Shown here one piece after another: positions 27,511-35,726 of a stretch of DNA of 64,000 nucleotides (positions within the stretch are counted from its first letter, which is position 1; each line of letters begins with the position of its first letter). The position numbers and the translations under genes were made by a program. The stretch lies in contig PVUG01000007.1 in the NCBI GenBank assembly GCA_003001975.1, forward strand, positions 172,967 through 236,966, written 5' to 3'. The notes below the pieces were generated by a model that ran no database searches, was not told where the DNA came from, and saw nothing but the letters and a program-made list of their open reading frames with translations. Source of the DNA: Martelella mediterranea (GTDB lineage Bacteria > Pseudomonadota > Alphaproteobacteria > Rhizobiales > Rhizobiaceae).

Positions 27511-27855
27511 ATGAACCCGGCGCTGGCCGCCTACGGCACTCTTGGGATTGCGATTGTCTGCGAAGTGATCGGCTCGACCCTGTTGCAGAAGTCGAACGGT
27601 TTCACGCGGCTTTTGCCGACAATCGGCGTGGTGGTGTTCTATCTCGTCGCCTTCTACTGCCTGTCGCAGGCGCTGAAGACCATTCCGCTGGGCGTGGCCT
27701 ATGCGATCTGGGCCGGGCTCGGCATCGTGCTCACGGCCGCCGTCAGCATGGTCGTGCTGCGCCAGAACCTCGATATCGCCGCCTGGGTCGGCATCGCCAT
27801 GATTGTCGGCGGGGTGCTGGTGATGAACCTGTTTTCAGGCGCTGCCGGGCACTGA
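27511..27855 (+). CDS. Small multidrug resistance (SMR/EmrE family) transporter
   Basis: A 114-residue, four-span inner-membrane proton antiporter. The membrane-embedded glutamate of the family is E19 in LGIAIVCEVIGSTLLQKSNG, and the second conserved region is GVAYAIWAGLGIVLT near 63-77. It begins 38 bases after polA with AAGGA upstream, so it may be read from the polA transcript. The sequence resembles quaternary-ammonium exporters such as EmrE/QacE more than the guanidinium exporter Gdx, but I cannot separate them firmly. Its last 21 bases overlap the 3' end of the convergent phnN gene. Confidence 0.9.
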   Translation: MNPALAAYGTLGIAIVCEVIGSTLLQKSNGFTRLLPTIGVVVFYLVAFYCLSQALKTIPLGVAYAIWAGLGIVLTAAVSMVVLRQNLDIAAWVGIAMIVGGVLVMNLFSGAAGH

Positions 27856-28431
27856 GTTTCCGTCGCCCGTTCTTCCGGCGAGGCTGTTTTCGATAATACG
27901 GACAAACCGCGCGCCGGCGTCTTCCAGCGCGCCCGAATTGTCGATGTCGATCACATCGAAATCGCCGTGAACCTTCATGGTCGAGCGGGCGAGGCGTTCA
28001 CGGATGTCCTCGCGCGTTTCCCGTCCGCGCGCTTCAAGCCGTGCAGCGCGGATTTCCGGGCGCGCGGTGACGTTGACGACGGTCATTGCTGCAAAGGCAT
28101 CGCGGAACAGCGGCAGGGCCGGGCGTGAGCCATTGGCAACCGCGATGCCGCCTGATGCCACGAAGGCGCGGTGTTCATCTGGAATGCCGTATTCAAGCCC
28201 GTGAGCGCTCCAGTGGACGGCAAAGCCGCCGGCGTTCCGTGTTGCGGCAAACGCCTGTGGCGTCATGGTCTGGTGGTCTTCCGTCGCCCCGTCGCATGGC
28301 CGGGTGATGACGCGCTGGACAAACCGGACATCGGGATGGCTGCGAAAGGTTTTTGCTGCATAGCCGATCAGGCTGTCCTTGCCTGCGCCGCTGGGGCCGA
28401 CGACGACGATGATCCTGCCGGCGTTTCCCAT
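27835..28431 (-). CDS. phnN: Ribose 1,5-bisphosphate phosphokinase
   Basis: A 198-residue P-loop kinase that makes PRPP from ribose 1,5-bisphosphate, the salvage step after C-P lyase action. Walker A is GPSGAGKDS at residues 13-21. The guanylate-kinase-like fold follows, with QRVITRP near 39-45 and WSAHGLEYGIP near 74-84. It starts three bases after the phnM stop, which indicates co-transcription. The C-terminus overlaps the SMR gene tail-to-tail by 21 bases. Confidence 0.9.
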   Translation of the reverse strand: MGNAGRIIVVVGPSGAGKDSLIGYAAKTFRSHPDVRFVQRVITRPCDGATEDHQTMTPQAFAATRNAGGFAVHWSAHGLEYGIPDEHRAFVASGGIAVANGSRPALPLFRDAFAAMTVVNVTARPEIRAARLEARGRETREDIRERLARSTMKVHGDFDVIDIDNSGALEDAGARFVRIIENSLAGRTGDGNSVPGSA

Positions 28432-28434
28432 TGC

Positions 28435-29577
28435 TCAGGCCACCCGCTTTCCCGCCCGGAAGACGGCGCCCACGACCGGCACGTCATCGGTGCGCCTGAC
28501 ACGCACGAGATCGGCGCGCAGCCCCGGAGCGATCCGCCCGCGATCCTCAAGACCGACGGCGTGCGCGGGCGTTGCCGTCACCATGGACAGCGCCTGCGGC
28601 AGCGAAATGCCGACCGTTTCGTCATCGGCCAGAATGAAGGGCGCATGAAGCAGGCTGAACGGCACATAATCCGATGACAGCACGTCGAGTACACCGGCGG
28701 CGGCCAGATCGCGAGCGGCGATATTGCCGGAATGCGATTTGCCGCGCACCACATTGGGGGCGCCCATCAGCACCGAAAGGCCCGCCGCATGCGAGGCCTT
28801 GGCCGCCTCGAAACTGGTGGGAAATTCCGCGATCCGCACGCCATGGCCAAGCGCTTCCTCCACATGCGCCAGAACCGCGTCGTCATGGCTGGCAACGGCA
28901 ATGCCGCGGGCGGCGCAATGGTTGGAAATCATCTGACGGTGCTTTTCGGCATAGGTGGCGGAGGCGGCCTGCCGGCGCGCGATAAAGCGCTCGAAAGCAT
29001 CGTCGTCCAGCGCATGTTTCGGCTTGTAATAGCGCCGGTATTGCTGGAGGTCGGCAAACTGGCGCTGGCCCGGCGCGTGGTCCATCAGCGAGGCGAGCCG
29101 CACATGCGGATCATCCTCGAAGGCGGCAAAATGGTCCATGACATTGGCGGCGGAAACCTCGCAGCGCAGGTGCAGGAAATGCTGCGCCCTCAACCGGTCT
29201 TCCTTTTCGGCGTTGATGATCGCGTCTGCCATGGCCCGCATCTCGCCCGCCTCGAAACCGTCGGTATCGTCGGCGCCCATGCGCAGACAATCGAACACGG
29301 TGGTGATGCCGGAGGCGGCAACCTGCGCGTCATGGGCCTGGATTGCGGCCGTCTTGTTCCAGCGCACGCCGGGGCGTGGCGCATAATGGCCCTCCAGATG
29401 GTCGGTATGAAGCTCAACGAGGCCGGGGATCAGCAGATCGCCGCCGAAATCCTCGCCGGTGCCGGTATTTCCCTCGGATATTTCGGCGATCCTGCCGTCG
29501 CGGATAACCAGCGTGCCTTCGACGATCGCATCCTCGAGCACGATCCGGGCATTGGTGAAAACGGTCTCTGCGCTCAT
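28435..29577 (-). CDS. phnM: Alpha-D-ribose 1-methylphosphonate 5-triphosphate diphosphatase
   Basis: A 380-residue amidohydrolase-fold enzyme of the C-P lyase pathway. It releases pyrophosphate from ribose-phosphonate triphosphate. The metal-binding HTDHLEGHYAPRPGVRW at about 57-73 is the PhnM signature, and TTVFDCLRMG, HLRCEVS and SHDD follow. The length is the usual one. The start ATGA overlaps the stop of the DUF1045 gene upstream by four bases. The core subunits phnGHIJKL are not in this window. Confidence 0.93.
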   Translation of the reverse strand: MSAETVFTNARIVLEDAIVEGTLVIRDGRIAEISEGNTGTGEDFGGDLLIPGLVELHTDHLEGHYAPRPGVRWNKTAAIQAHDAQVAASGITTVFDCLRMGADDTDGFEAGEMRAMADAIINAEKEDRLRAQHFLHLRCEVSAANVMDHFAAFEDDPHVRLASLMDHAPGQRQFADLQQYRRYYKPKHALDDDAFERFIARRQAASATYAEKHRQMISNHCAARGIAVASHDDAVLAHVEEALGHGVRIAEFPTSFEAAKASHAAGLSVLMGAPNVVRGKSHSGNIAARDLAAAGVLDVLSSDYVPFSLLHAPFILADDETVGISLPQALSMVTATPAHAVGLEDRGRIAPGLRADLVRVRRTDDVPVVGAVFRAGKRVA

Positions 29578-30278
29578 GTCTCGGGGTCGTCCTGGCCGGA
29601 AAGCGGCTGCCAGCGCCGGATCGTGAAGGGCGCGCCGCGCCGCTCCTCGACAAACAGGCCGAGACCGCCGATCTCGAGCGGTTTGCCGGTAAACGGCGCA
29701 AAATAATCGGTCACCTCGGTTTCGATGACATGGGCATCGGTACCGGTCACGGGGCCTGTCAGCGTCATGTGAAAGCGGAACTCATCGAAAACGTAAGGAT
29801 AGCCCCAGCGGATCATGTTCTCGCGCTGGGTCTCGGTCAGCGTTTCGGGCTTGCGGCGCGCGATCTCGTCATTGAGCAGCGGTGCGCGCATCGGCTCGAA
29901 ATGCTCCACTACATCGGCGGCGAAGGCCTGCAGCACGTCGTATTCGGCTGCGGGAATGAGGGCGTAGAACTTGCCGAGCTTGCCGAGCGTGATTTCGGGG
30001 ATGGAAAACGGTTTCCGGTTGCGGCAGAACACATCGAAGGTCGCTTCGAGTGCGGAGGGCGAGATATTTTCGGCCAGCCGGAAGGGGGCCTTCATGGTGG
30101 CGTGAAAGCCGTAGCGCGCGGCAGCGGCCGTGACCGCGCTCATGCGGCCGGCGGGCAGGGCGATATTTTCGGGAAAAGACCGTTCCTCGCCCGAAAAGGC
30201 GTCATAGCCAAGCCAGCGGCTGGCGGCGATCGTCAACGGATCGTCTGCGGGGGGCGTGAAGTAAATGGCGTATCGCAA
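29574..30278 (-). CDS. DUF1045 phosphonate-associated protein (2H phosphoesterase-like)
   Basis: A 234-residue protein of the family found in phosphonate operons. Two H-x-T/S motifs, HATMKAP and HMTLTGP, are the hallmark of 2H phosphoesterases, which act on cyclic phosphates. A role at the cyclic ribose-phosphate step, in place of PhnP, is therefore plausible but unproven. I chose the TTG at 30278-30276: it begins LRYAIYFTPPADDP, matches usual family starts, and has AAGGAA upstream. The frame stays open to 30344, but that leader lacks family similarity. It is translationally coupled to phnM. Confidence 0.82.
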   Translation of the reverse strand: MRYAIYFTPPADDPLTIAASRWLGYDAFSGEERSFPENIALPAGRMSAVTAAAARYGFHATMKAPFRLAENISPSALEATFDVFCRNRKPFSIPEITLGKLGKFYALIPAAEYDVLQAFAADVVEHFEPMRAPLLNDEIARRKPETLTETQRENMIRWGYPYVFDEFRFHMTLTGPVTGTDAHVIETEVTDYFAPFTGKPLEIGGLGLFVEERRGAPFTIRRWQPLSGQDDPET

Positions 30279-30416
30279 ACCGGTTTCCTTGCACAAAACC
30301 TTGTGTGTGAAGTCGAACGTGACGGGATTCGCGAGGCTTTGCAAGCGGATCGAACCCCTTGACTTGATGAATGCCGGGAGCGGGCTACAGGTTCCCTCTT
30401 CCGCCTGTTTACCGTC

Positions 30417-30833
30417 TCATGTCGGTTTGTTGCCGGCCGCATAGCGCCGGAGCCGTTCCTTGAGCGTTCCGGTGTGAAGTTCGAACAGGTGGTTGTCGTC
30501 ATCGTAGAAATAAAGCGACCGGCCTTCGCCCTCAACGCGCGGGCGCGGCGGCAGGAGCTCAAGGCCGAGCGCTTCGATGCGGGCGCGGTAGCGGTCGAAG
30601 TCTTTCTCGGCAATCTTGAAAGCGATGTGATTGTAGCTGGTCGCGGGAAGGGGAGCGCCTTTCATGATCGCCACCCAGATGTCCCCGATCAGGAAGAATT
30701 TTTCCGGCGAATGCGAGAAGGTCGCGTTTCCGCTGGCATAGATTTCCTCGGCATCGAAAATGCCCTCCAGAATGCGGCTCATGCGTTCGAGATCGGAAAC
30801 GATGAACGTCATGTGCGAAAGGCCTTCGATCAT
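30417..30833 (-). CDS. fosX: FosX-type fosfomycin resistance hydrolase
   Basis: A 138-residue vicinal oxygen chelate metalloenzyme. The start at ATG 30833 has AAGGAG five bases upstream and gives MIEGLSHMTFIV. Metal ligands are expected at H7, at His of SYNHIAFKI and at Glu of HLFELHTG. The stretch PPRPRVEGEGRSLYFYDDDN is very close to FosX proteins, which add water to the epoxide of fosfomycin. In Mesorhizobium loti a FosX relative lies in a phosphonate operon and is a poor resistance enzyme. Here it again precedes phosphonate genes (138-base gap), so its true substrate may be a phosphonate metabolite. Confidence 0.88.
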   Translation of the reverse strand: MIEGLSHMTFIVSDLERMSRILEGIFDAEEIYASGNATFSHSPEKFFLIGDIWVAIMKGAPLPATSYNHIAFKIAEKDFDRYRARIEALGLELLPPRPRVEGEGRSLYFYDDDNHLFELHTGTLKERLRRYAAGNKPT

Positions 30834-30869
30834 CGGCTCTCCTTTCAGGTCTTGCATCAGCTATTTCTG

Positions 30870-30900
30870 AAAAACAAAAAGGGCGATCCGAAGACCGCCC
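30870..30900 (-). terminator. Rho-independent terminator of gpmA
   Basis: On the minus strand GGGCGGTC-TTCG-GATCGCCC (30900-30881) has an imperfect eight-pair stem with a stable tetraloop. TTTTTGTTTTT follows directly (30880-30870). It lies 32 bases after the gpmA stop and separates gpmA from fosX. Confidence 0.88.
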
Positions 30901-30931
30901 CGATTTCTTGTCAGAACTGCGCGTTGCCGGC

Positions 30932-31567
30932 TCAGTGTGCGCCGGACATGTCGCCGAGGATTTCCTTGGTGGCGACGGTGGAGTCGGCTTTCAGCGTGTA
31001 GACGATCGGTACGCCGGTGGCGAGGTTGAGCTTCAGGATTTCCTCCTGGCTCATGCGATCGAGCACCATCACCAGTGCGCGCAGCGAATTGCCGTGGGCG
31101 GCGACTAGCACCTTTTCGCCCCTGAGAACACGCGGCAGGATTTCCTGCATGTAATAGGGCCACACGCGCGCGCCGGTATCCTTCAGGCTTTCGCCGCCGG
31201 GCGGGGGCACGTCATAGGACCGGCGCCAGATGTGAACCTGTTCCTCGCCCCATTTTTCGCGGGCGTCATCCTTGTTGAGGCCGGCGAGATCGCCGTAATC
31301 GCGCTCGTTGATTGCCTGATCGCGAATGGTTTCGAGATCGCTCTGGCCGATTTCATCGAGAATGATCTGGCAGGTGTGCTGGGCGCGCGTCAGCGCCGAA
31401 GTGAAAGCGATATCGAACTTCATGCCCGCCTCGGCAAGCGCCTTGCCGCCGGCGGTGGCTTCCTTGACGCCGAGTTCGGTCAGGTCAGGGTCCTTCCAGC
31501 CGGTGAAGAGGTTCTTCAGGTTCCATTCGCTTTGGCCGTGGCGCACGAGAACCAGTGTTCCGCTCAT
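30932..31567 (-). CDS. gpmA: 2,3-bisphosphoglycerate-dependent phosphoglycerate mutase
   Basis: A 211-residue glycolytic enzyme that interconverts 3- and 2-phosphoglycerate. The phosphohistidine motif [10 protein letters not shown] is at residues 7-16, [12 protein letters not shown] near 87-98, and the second histidine lies in [10 protein letters not shown] near 155-164. The protein is shorter than the E. coli form (about 250), as in other alphaproteobacteria, which lack one internal segment. It follows dapB by 26 bases on the same strand and ends at a clear terminator. Confidence 0.95.
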   Translation of the reverse strand: MSGTLVLVRHGQSEWNLKNLFTGWKDPDLTELGVKEATAGGKALAEAGMKFDIAFTSALTRAQHTCQIILDEIGQSDLETIRDQAINERDYGDLAGLNKDDAREKWGEEQVHIWRRSYDVPPPGGESLKDTGARVWPYYMQEILPRVLRGEKVLVAAHGNSLRALVMVLDRMSQEEILKLNLATGVPIVYTLKADSTVATKEILGDMSGAH

Positions 31568-31593
31568 GTCTGTCTTCCTTCAAAAAGTCTCTG

Positions 31594-32421
31594 TTAGTGT
31601 GTTTTGGCAAGCCCGAGCACGTCGAGCATGGAATAAAGTCCGGGTTTTTCGCTCCTGCCCCAAAGGGCGGCCTGAACCGCACCGCGGGCAAAGATCGAAC
31701 GATCGGTCGCCTTGTGGGAGAGGCTGACGGTCTCGCCCTCGCCGGCCAGGAGAACGGAATGTTCCCCGACCACCGACCCGCCGCGCAGCGTGGCAAAGCC
31801 GATCGTGCCTTCCTCGCGCGGGCCGGTATGCCCGTCGCGAACCTTCACGGCATTGTCCTTCAGCGCGATGCCGCGGCCTTCAGCCGCTGCCTCGCCCAGA
31901 AGAAAGGCCGTGCCGGAAGGTGCATCGACCTTGTGGCGGTGGTGCATCTCGAGAACCTCGATATCCCAGCCCTTCGCCGAAAGTGCGGCGGCGGCCTGCT
32001 TGACCAGTTCGCCAAGCAGATTGACGCCCAGTGACATATTTCCGGACTTGATAATACGGGCATGGCGGGCGGCCGCCTTGATCTGGGTCTCGTCGTCTTC
32101 GGAAAAACCGGTCGTGCCGATCACGTGGACGATGCGCGCCTGCGCGGCAAGACCGGCATATTCGACGGATGCGGCCGGTGCGGTGAAATCGAGCACGCCG
32201 TCGGCATCGACGAACGCCTTCAGGGGATCGTCGGTGATTGCCACGCCGAGCGTGCCGACGCCGGCAAATTCGCCGGCGTCCTTGCCCAGTGCTGGGTTTT
32301 CCGGGCGGTCGATGGCGGCGTGAAGGACCGCGCCTTCGGTTTCGCTGATTACGCGGATGAGGGTCTGCCCCATCCGTCCGCTGGCGCCCACGACGACGAG
32401 TTTCATTGCCGGACTGGTCAT
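31594..32421 (-). CDS. dapB: 4-hydroxy-tetrahydrodipicolinate reductase
   Basis: A 275-residue enzyme of lysine and diaminopimelate synthesis. The dinucleotide-binding motif [12 protein letters not shown] is at about 10-21. The catalytic region [20 protein letters not shown] near 159-178 contains the general acid histidine and the catalytic lysine. The length matches the family. It is likely co-transcribed with gpmA. The start at 32421 gives [12 protein letters not shown]; the internal ATG six codons in is an alternative. Confidence 0.95.
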   Translation of the reverse strand: MTSPAMKLVVVGASGRMGQTLIRVISETEGAVLHAAIDRPENPALGKDAGEFAGVGTLGVAITDDPLKAFVDADGVLDFTAPAASVEYAGLAAQARIVHVIGTTGFSEDDETQIKAAARHARIIKSGNMSLGVNLLGELVKQAAAALSAKGWDIEVLEMHHRHKVDAPSGTAFLLGEAAAEGRGIALKDNAVKVRDGHTGPREEGTIGFATLRGGSVVGEHSVLLAGEGETVSLSHKATDRSIFARGAVQAALWGRSEKPGLYSMLDVLGLAKTH

Positions 32422-32553
32422 GCTTCTTCCTGGTATTGCTTCAGATCTGGTTTTCGCCGCGCTGAACGCGTGGCGAAAGCAGTGAGACCTTATTGGAAGC
32501 GCCTGCGGAAGAAAAGGTCGATCTTGGCGTAGCGGGTCCGGTGCTGACCCACG

Positions 32554-33414
32554 CTAGAGATTCCGGAGAAAGGAAAGGTCGGCGTCCTCGTAATCGGTGG
32601 AGCGGCTGACGCTTTCCCACGCATCGGCTTCCCTGCGGCGGTTTTCTTCCGCTTTCTTCAGAAGTTCCACGGCATCACTGCCCAGAACAAGGTGTTCGGG
32701 GACATCGCCGCCATAGACGAGATCGAGGATGACCGCGGCGACCCTGTCGGGATTGCCGATCTCGTTGCCGACCACCTGCTCGAGTGCGGCCTGCATGGCC
32801 CCCAGCGAAGCCTGGTAATCCTCCGTCAGCGCGGGCGCATCGCCGCGGGCGATCTGTCCCCACTCGGTGCGCATGCCACCGGGTTCGATCGAAACCGTCT
32901 TGATGCCGAGATGGCGGGTTTCCTTTGCGATGATTTCGGAAAAACCGCTGACGGCCCATTTCGAGGACTGGTAGGCCGCCATGCCGGGGCCCGTCATGCG
33001 CCCGCCGACCGAGGAGATGTTGATGATGTGGCCGGAATGCTGGCGTCGCATCACCGGAAGCACTGCACGGGTCATGTTGACCACGCCGAAGAAATTGGTG
33101 TCGACCTGCGCGCGGAAATGATCGGGATCGCTCTGCTCGAACGGCGCGAAATGGCCGAAACCGGCATTGTTGACCAGCACATCGAGCCGGCCGAAGGTGT
33201 CGACGGCGAAATCGACGGCGGCCTGGGCCGCTTTCGGATCGGAGACATCCAGCGCGAAGGAGGCAATCCGGTTGCCGAACTCTTCCACAAGCGGCTCGAG
33301 ATGTTCCGGCCTGCGGGCTGTTGCGATCAGACGGTCGCCTGCTTCGAGAACGGCGCGGGCGATGTGCAGGCCGAGGCCGCGGGCGCTTCCGGTAATGAGC
33401 CAGACTTTGGACAT
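32554..33414 (-). CDS. Short-chain dehydrogenase/reductase
   Basis: A 286-residue classical SDR. The NAD(P)-binding motif is TGSARGLGLHIA near 7-18, NNAG lies near 84-87, and the catalytic set is Ser (ISSVGGRMTG near 138-147) with YQSSK near 151-155. The start at ATG 33414 has GGAG seven bases upstream. The substrate is unknown. It lies downstream of a TetR gene on the same strand, and both promoters carry the same palindromic motif, so TetR repression is likely. Confidence 0.9.
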   Translation of the reverse strand: MSKVWLITGSARGLGLHIARAVLEAGDRLIATARRPEHLEPLVEEFGNRIASFALDVSDPKAAQAAVDFAVDTFGRLDVLVNNAGFGHFAPFEQSDPDHFRAQVDTNFFGVVNMTRAVLPVMRRQHSGHIINISSVGGRMTGPGMAAYQSSKWAVSGFSEIIAKETRHLGIKTVSIEPGGMRTEWGQIARGDAPALTEDYQASLGAMQAALEQVVGNEIGNPDRVAAVILDLVYGGDVPEHLVLGSDAVELLKKAEENRRREADAWESVSRSTDYEDADLSFLRNL

Positions 33415-33435
33415 TGTCATTCTCCTTGTTAATGA

Positions 33436-33451
33436 GTGAGCAGGCACTCAA
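33436..33451. promoter_or_regulatory. Candidate TetR operator before the SDR gene
   Basis: GTGAGCAGGCACTCAA shares 13 of 16 positions with the palindrome at 34198-34213 and sits 22 bases upstream of the SDR start. A wider inverted repeat TGAGTG-N6-CACTCA overlaps it at 33433-33450. Confidence 0.5.
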
Positions 33452-33594
33452 ATTATCTCTGATATTTTCGGATGGTCCGGTTTGTTTGCGGGGTGGTCAT
33501 CCTGAAGGGTTTGCGTTGGGGTGGGTCGCTACAGGACGTTTATTGCGGAAATTCGTCGTGGCATGTGGCGGGGCATTGTCGCTGGCCTTTGCAT

Positions 33595-34179
33595 CTATCC
33601 GGTGGTGGCGAGCCCGGCCATGCCGGCCCAGAAAACGGCGAACCCGCGTTGTTTCAGGCGCGTGCTCTGGTCGGGATCGTATGCAATCGAATCGAAGGTC
33701 GCCTCGGCAATCGCCGTCATGATCAGGCCGGCATAACGCAGGCTGGCGCCTTCTCCGGCCTGTTGCGCAAGCGCGCGCTTGAGCACGCCGGCGGCCTGTT
33801 CAAACAGCCGCTCGCCTTCCTCGCGGGCGCTGTCCGACACCAGGCTGGATAATTTGAGCCGCCTGAGGGTCCGCCATTTTTCGGGATTGACCGCACCCCA
33901 GTCGATCAGCCTGTTCCAGAAATACTGCATGTCCTCGCGGCCGCCGTCGCCGGGCAGAGGGCCGGCGAGCACGGCTGCGGCAAGTTCGTTCTCGATCGCA
34001 AGAAGCACGGCGCCGAACAGCGCTTCCTTGGTGGCAAAATAGGTGAAGATCGTACCTTCGGCCACGCCGGCCTTTCTGGCGATCTTGGCGGTCGATGTGC
34101 CGGTGCCCGCAGTTGCGATGAGCTCCGTTGCTGCATCCAGGATGGCGATCCGTTTTTCTTCACTGGCGGGGCGGGCCAT
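33595..34179 (-). CDS. TetR-family transcriptional regulator
   Basis: A 194-residue one-component repressor. The N-terminal helix-turn-helix comprises AKIARKAGVAEGTIFTYFAT (about 30-49), the standard TetR pattern. The C-terminal half is a helical ligand pocket and dimer domain. The ATG at 34179 gives MARPASEEKRIAIL and is preferred over an in-frame upstream start at 34209, which lies inside the operator. It probably represses itself and the downstream SDR gene. Confidence 0.9.
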   Translation of the reverse strand: MARPASEEKRIAILDAATELIATAGTGTSTAKIARKAGVAEGTIFTYFATKEALFGAVLLAIENELAAAVLAGPLPGDGGREDMQYFWNRLIDWGAVNPEKWRTLRRLKLSSLVSDSAREEGERLFEQAAGVLKRALAQQAGEGASLRYAGLIMTAIAEATFDSIAYDPDQSTRLKQRGFAVFWAGMAGLATTG

Positions 34180-34197
34180 GGTGTATCCGATTAATGA

Positions 34198-34213
34198 TTG
34201 AGTAGTCACTCAA
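34198..34213. promoter_or_regulatory. Candidate TetR operator before the tetR gene
   Basis: TTGAGTAGTCACTCAA is a palindrome with six-base arms and a four-base centre, 18 bases upstream of the TetR start. It matches the motif before the SDR gene, including the flanking AT. Confidence 0.5.
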
Positions 34214-34446
34214 ATATATGGATGCAGTCCCCACATGCGCAAGAGCTTCGTGCGGAAAAATGTAAAAAAGCGCGGCGCTGTGCCGCCAATGGGACGAAAA
34301 TGCTGTCTGTGGGCCGTCGCGCCGGCTCAAGGCTGGTGAGCGGCGGCCGGAAAAACCCCACCGCTGGAACCTGTGTCCGGCGCGTTGAACATGCGCAATC
34401 TGGCGCGTCTTACCCTCTTGAATGTGGAGGCAAACGTGCCGGGCGC

Positions 34447-35469
34447 TCATCCCTGCCAGCGGCGACCATCCAGCGCCAGGCCGAAGCGCAGCGGTGTGCG
34501 GGCATAGGTGGCAAGGCCGGCAAGGGCTGCCAGCGGGTGGGTGACGACATAGGTCGGGATCGACTGCAGCAGCGCGTTGTGCGGCGCCTTGTCCTCGAAG
34601 GCGGCGCGGAATTCCGGCCTTTTCAGCGCAGGCAGGATTTTCTGCGAAATGCCGCCGGCCAGATAAACGCCGCCACGGGCCATGAACACCATCGCCATGT
34701 CGCCGGCAATGCGGCCGAGATAGGTCGAAAACAACGAAAGCGTCTCGACAGCCTGCGGATCGGAACCGTCGAGGCCGGCATGGCTGACATCCTTGGGCTC
34801 GTATGGCTTTGCCTCGATCCCGTCGGCGGCACAGATGGCATTATAGAGGTTGACCATACCGCGCCCGCACAGGATCTGTTCGGCCGCGACCCGGCCTTCG
34901 ATGGTCTTGATGTGCGGAAAAACCTGATAGTCGCGGTCGGTGCGCGGGCCGACATCGATATGGCCGCCTTCGCCGGGCACCGGGATCCAGCGCTCTTCGG
35001 CATGCACCAGACCGGCAACGCCGAGCCCCGTTCCCGGGCCGAGCACGACGCGCGAGGCGATCATGGTGTCGGGACGCGGGGCGATCGGCTCGCGAAACTC
35101 GTCGGGCATATTGGCGATTGCCAGCGCCTGCGCTTCGAAATCGTTGATGATCACCACATCCTCGAGACCGAGCGAGCTGATCATATCCTTTGGCTTGATC
35201 ACCCAGTCGCAATTGGTCAGCGGAATTTCATCGCCGCGAATGGGGCCGGCGACGGCCAGAATGGCGCTGCGCGGCTGCAAAGAGGTCTTGTCCATGACGC
35301 CCGCCTGAATGGCGGCATCGACGGTCGGAAAATCGGCCGTGTGCACGATCGGAAATTCACGCGGCTCGGCATAGGGGTCAACAAGCAGCGAGAAACGCGC
35401 ATTGGTGCCGCCGATATCGCCGATCAGGATGGGAAAGGAAAGAGGATCCGCAGTGGTGGTTCTGGCCAT
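34447..35469 (-). CDS. glk: Glucokinase
   Basis: A 340-residue ROK-unrelated bacterial glucokinase (Glk family) that phosphorylates glucose with ATP. The phosphate-binding motif is [18 protein letters not shown] near 14-31. [12 protein letters not shown] and [13 protein letters not shown] follow, and [10 protein letters not shown] carries the sugar-contact residues. The start at ATG 35469 ([10 protein letters not shown]) matches rhizobial Glk starts; upstream in-frame sequence is non-conserved. The 257 bases upstream, to 35726, hold a 12-base palindrome at 35662-35673 and no other gene. Confidence 0.93.
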   Translation of the reverse strand: MARTTTADPLSFPILIGDIGGTNARFSLLVDPYAEPREFPIVHTADFPTVDAAIQAGVMDKTSLQPRSAILAVAGPIRGDEIPLTNCDWVIKPKDMISSLGLEDVVIINDFEAQALAIANMPDEFREPIAPRPDTMIASRVVLGPGTGLGVAGLVHAEERWIPVPGEGGHIDVGPRTDRDYQVFPHIKTIEGRVAAEQILCGRGMVNLYNAICAADGIEAKPYEPKDVSHAGLDGSDPQAVETLSLFSTYLGRIAGDMAMVFMARGGVYLAGGISQKILPALKRPEFRAAFEDKAPHNALLQSIPTYVVTHPLAALAGLATYARTPLRFGLALDGRRWQG

Positions 35470-35726
35470 GGTGTTTCCGAAGTCTGCCCTGTCCCGGGCG
35501 TTTTGAATGGTCTGGTCGGTGACGCAATCTCTGCATCCGCTCCGGCGATTTTGCAAGGTCATCGGTCAATTCTAGAAAACGCGCCGTTTGCCGCGTCCGT
35601 GCGCGCCTGTCTTGAGGACGGTCGCAAGCCGGCCGAACGGCGTCTTCCTGATACATCAACCCAAAGCGCTTTGAAAGCGATAACCGGGTCCAACATGTTC
35701 GGCCTTTTGCCGCAGGCTCCGGCCGT

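Noticed and set aside
30341..30360. tRNA-like T-loop (GGTTCGATCC on the minus strand) between fosX and DUF1045 genes
   Set aside because: No flanking stem, anticodon arm or acceptor stem could be paired around it, so no tRNA or att remnant is supported.
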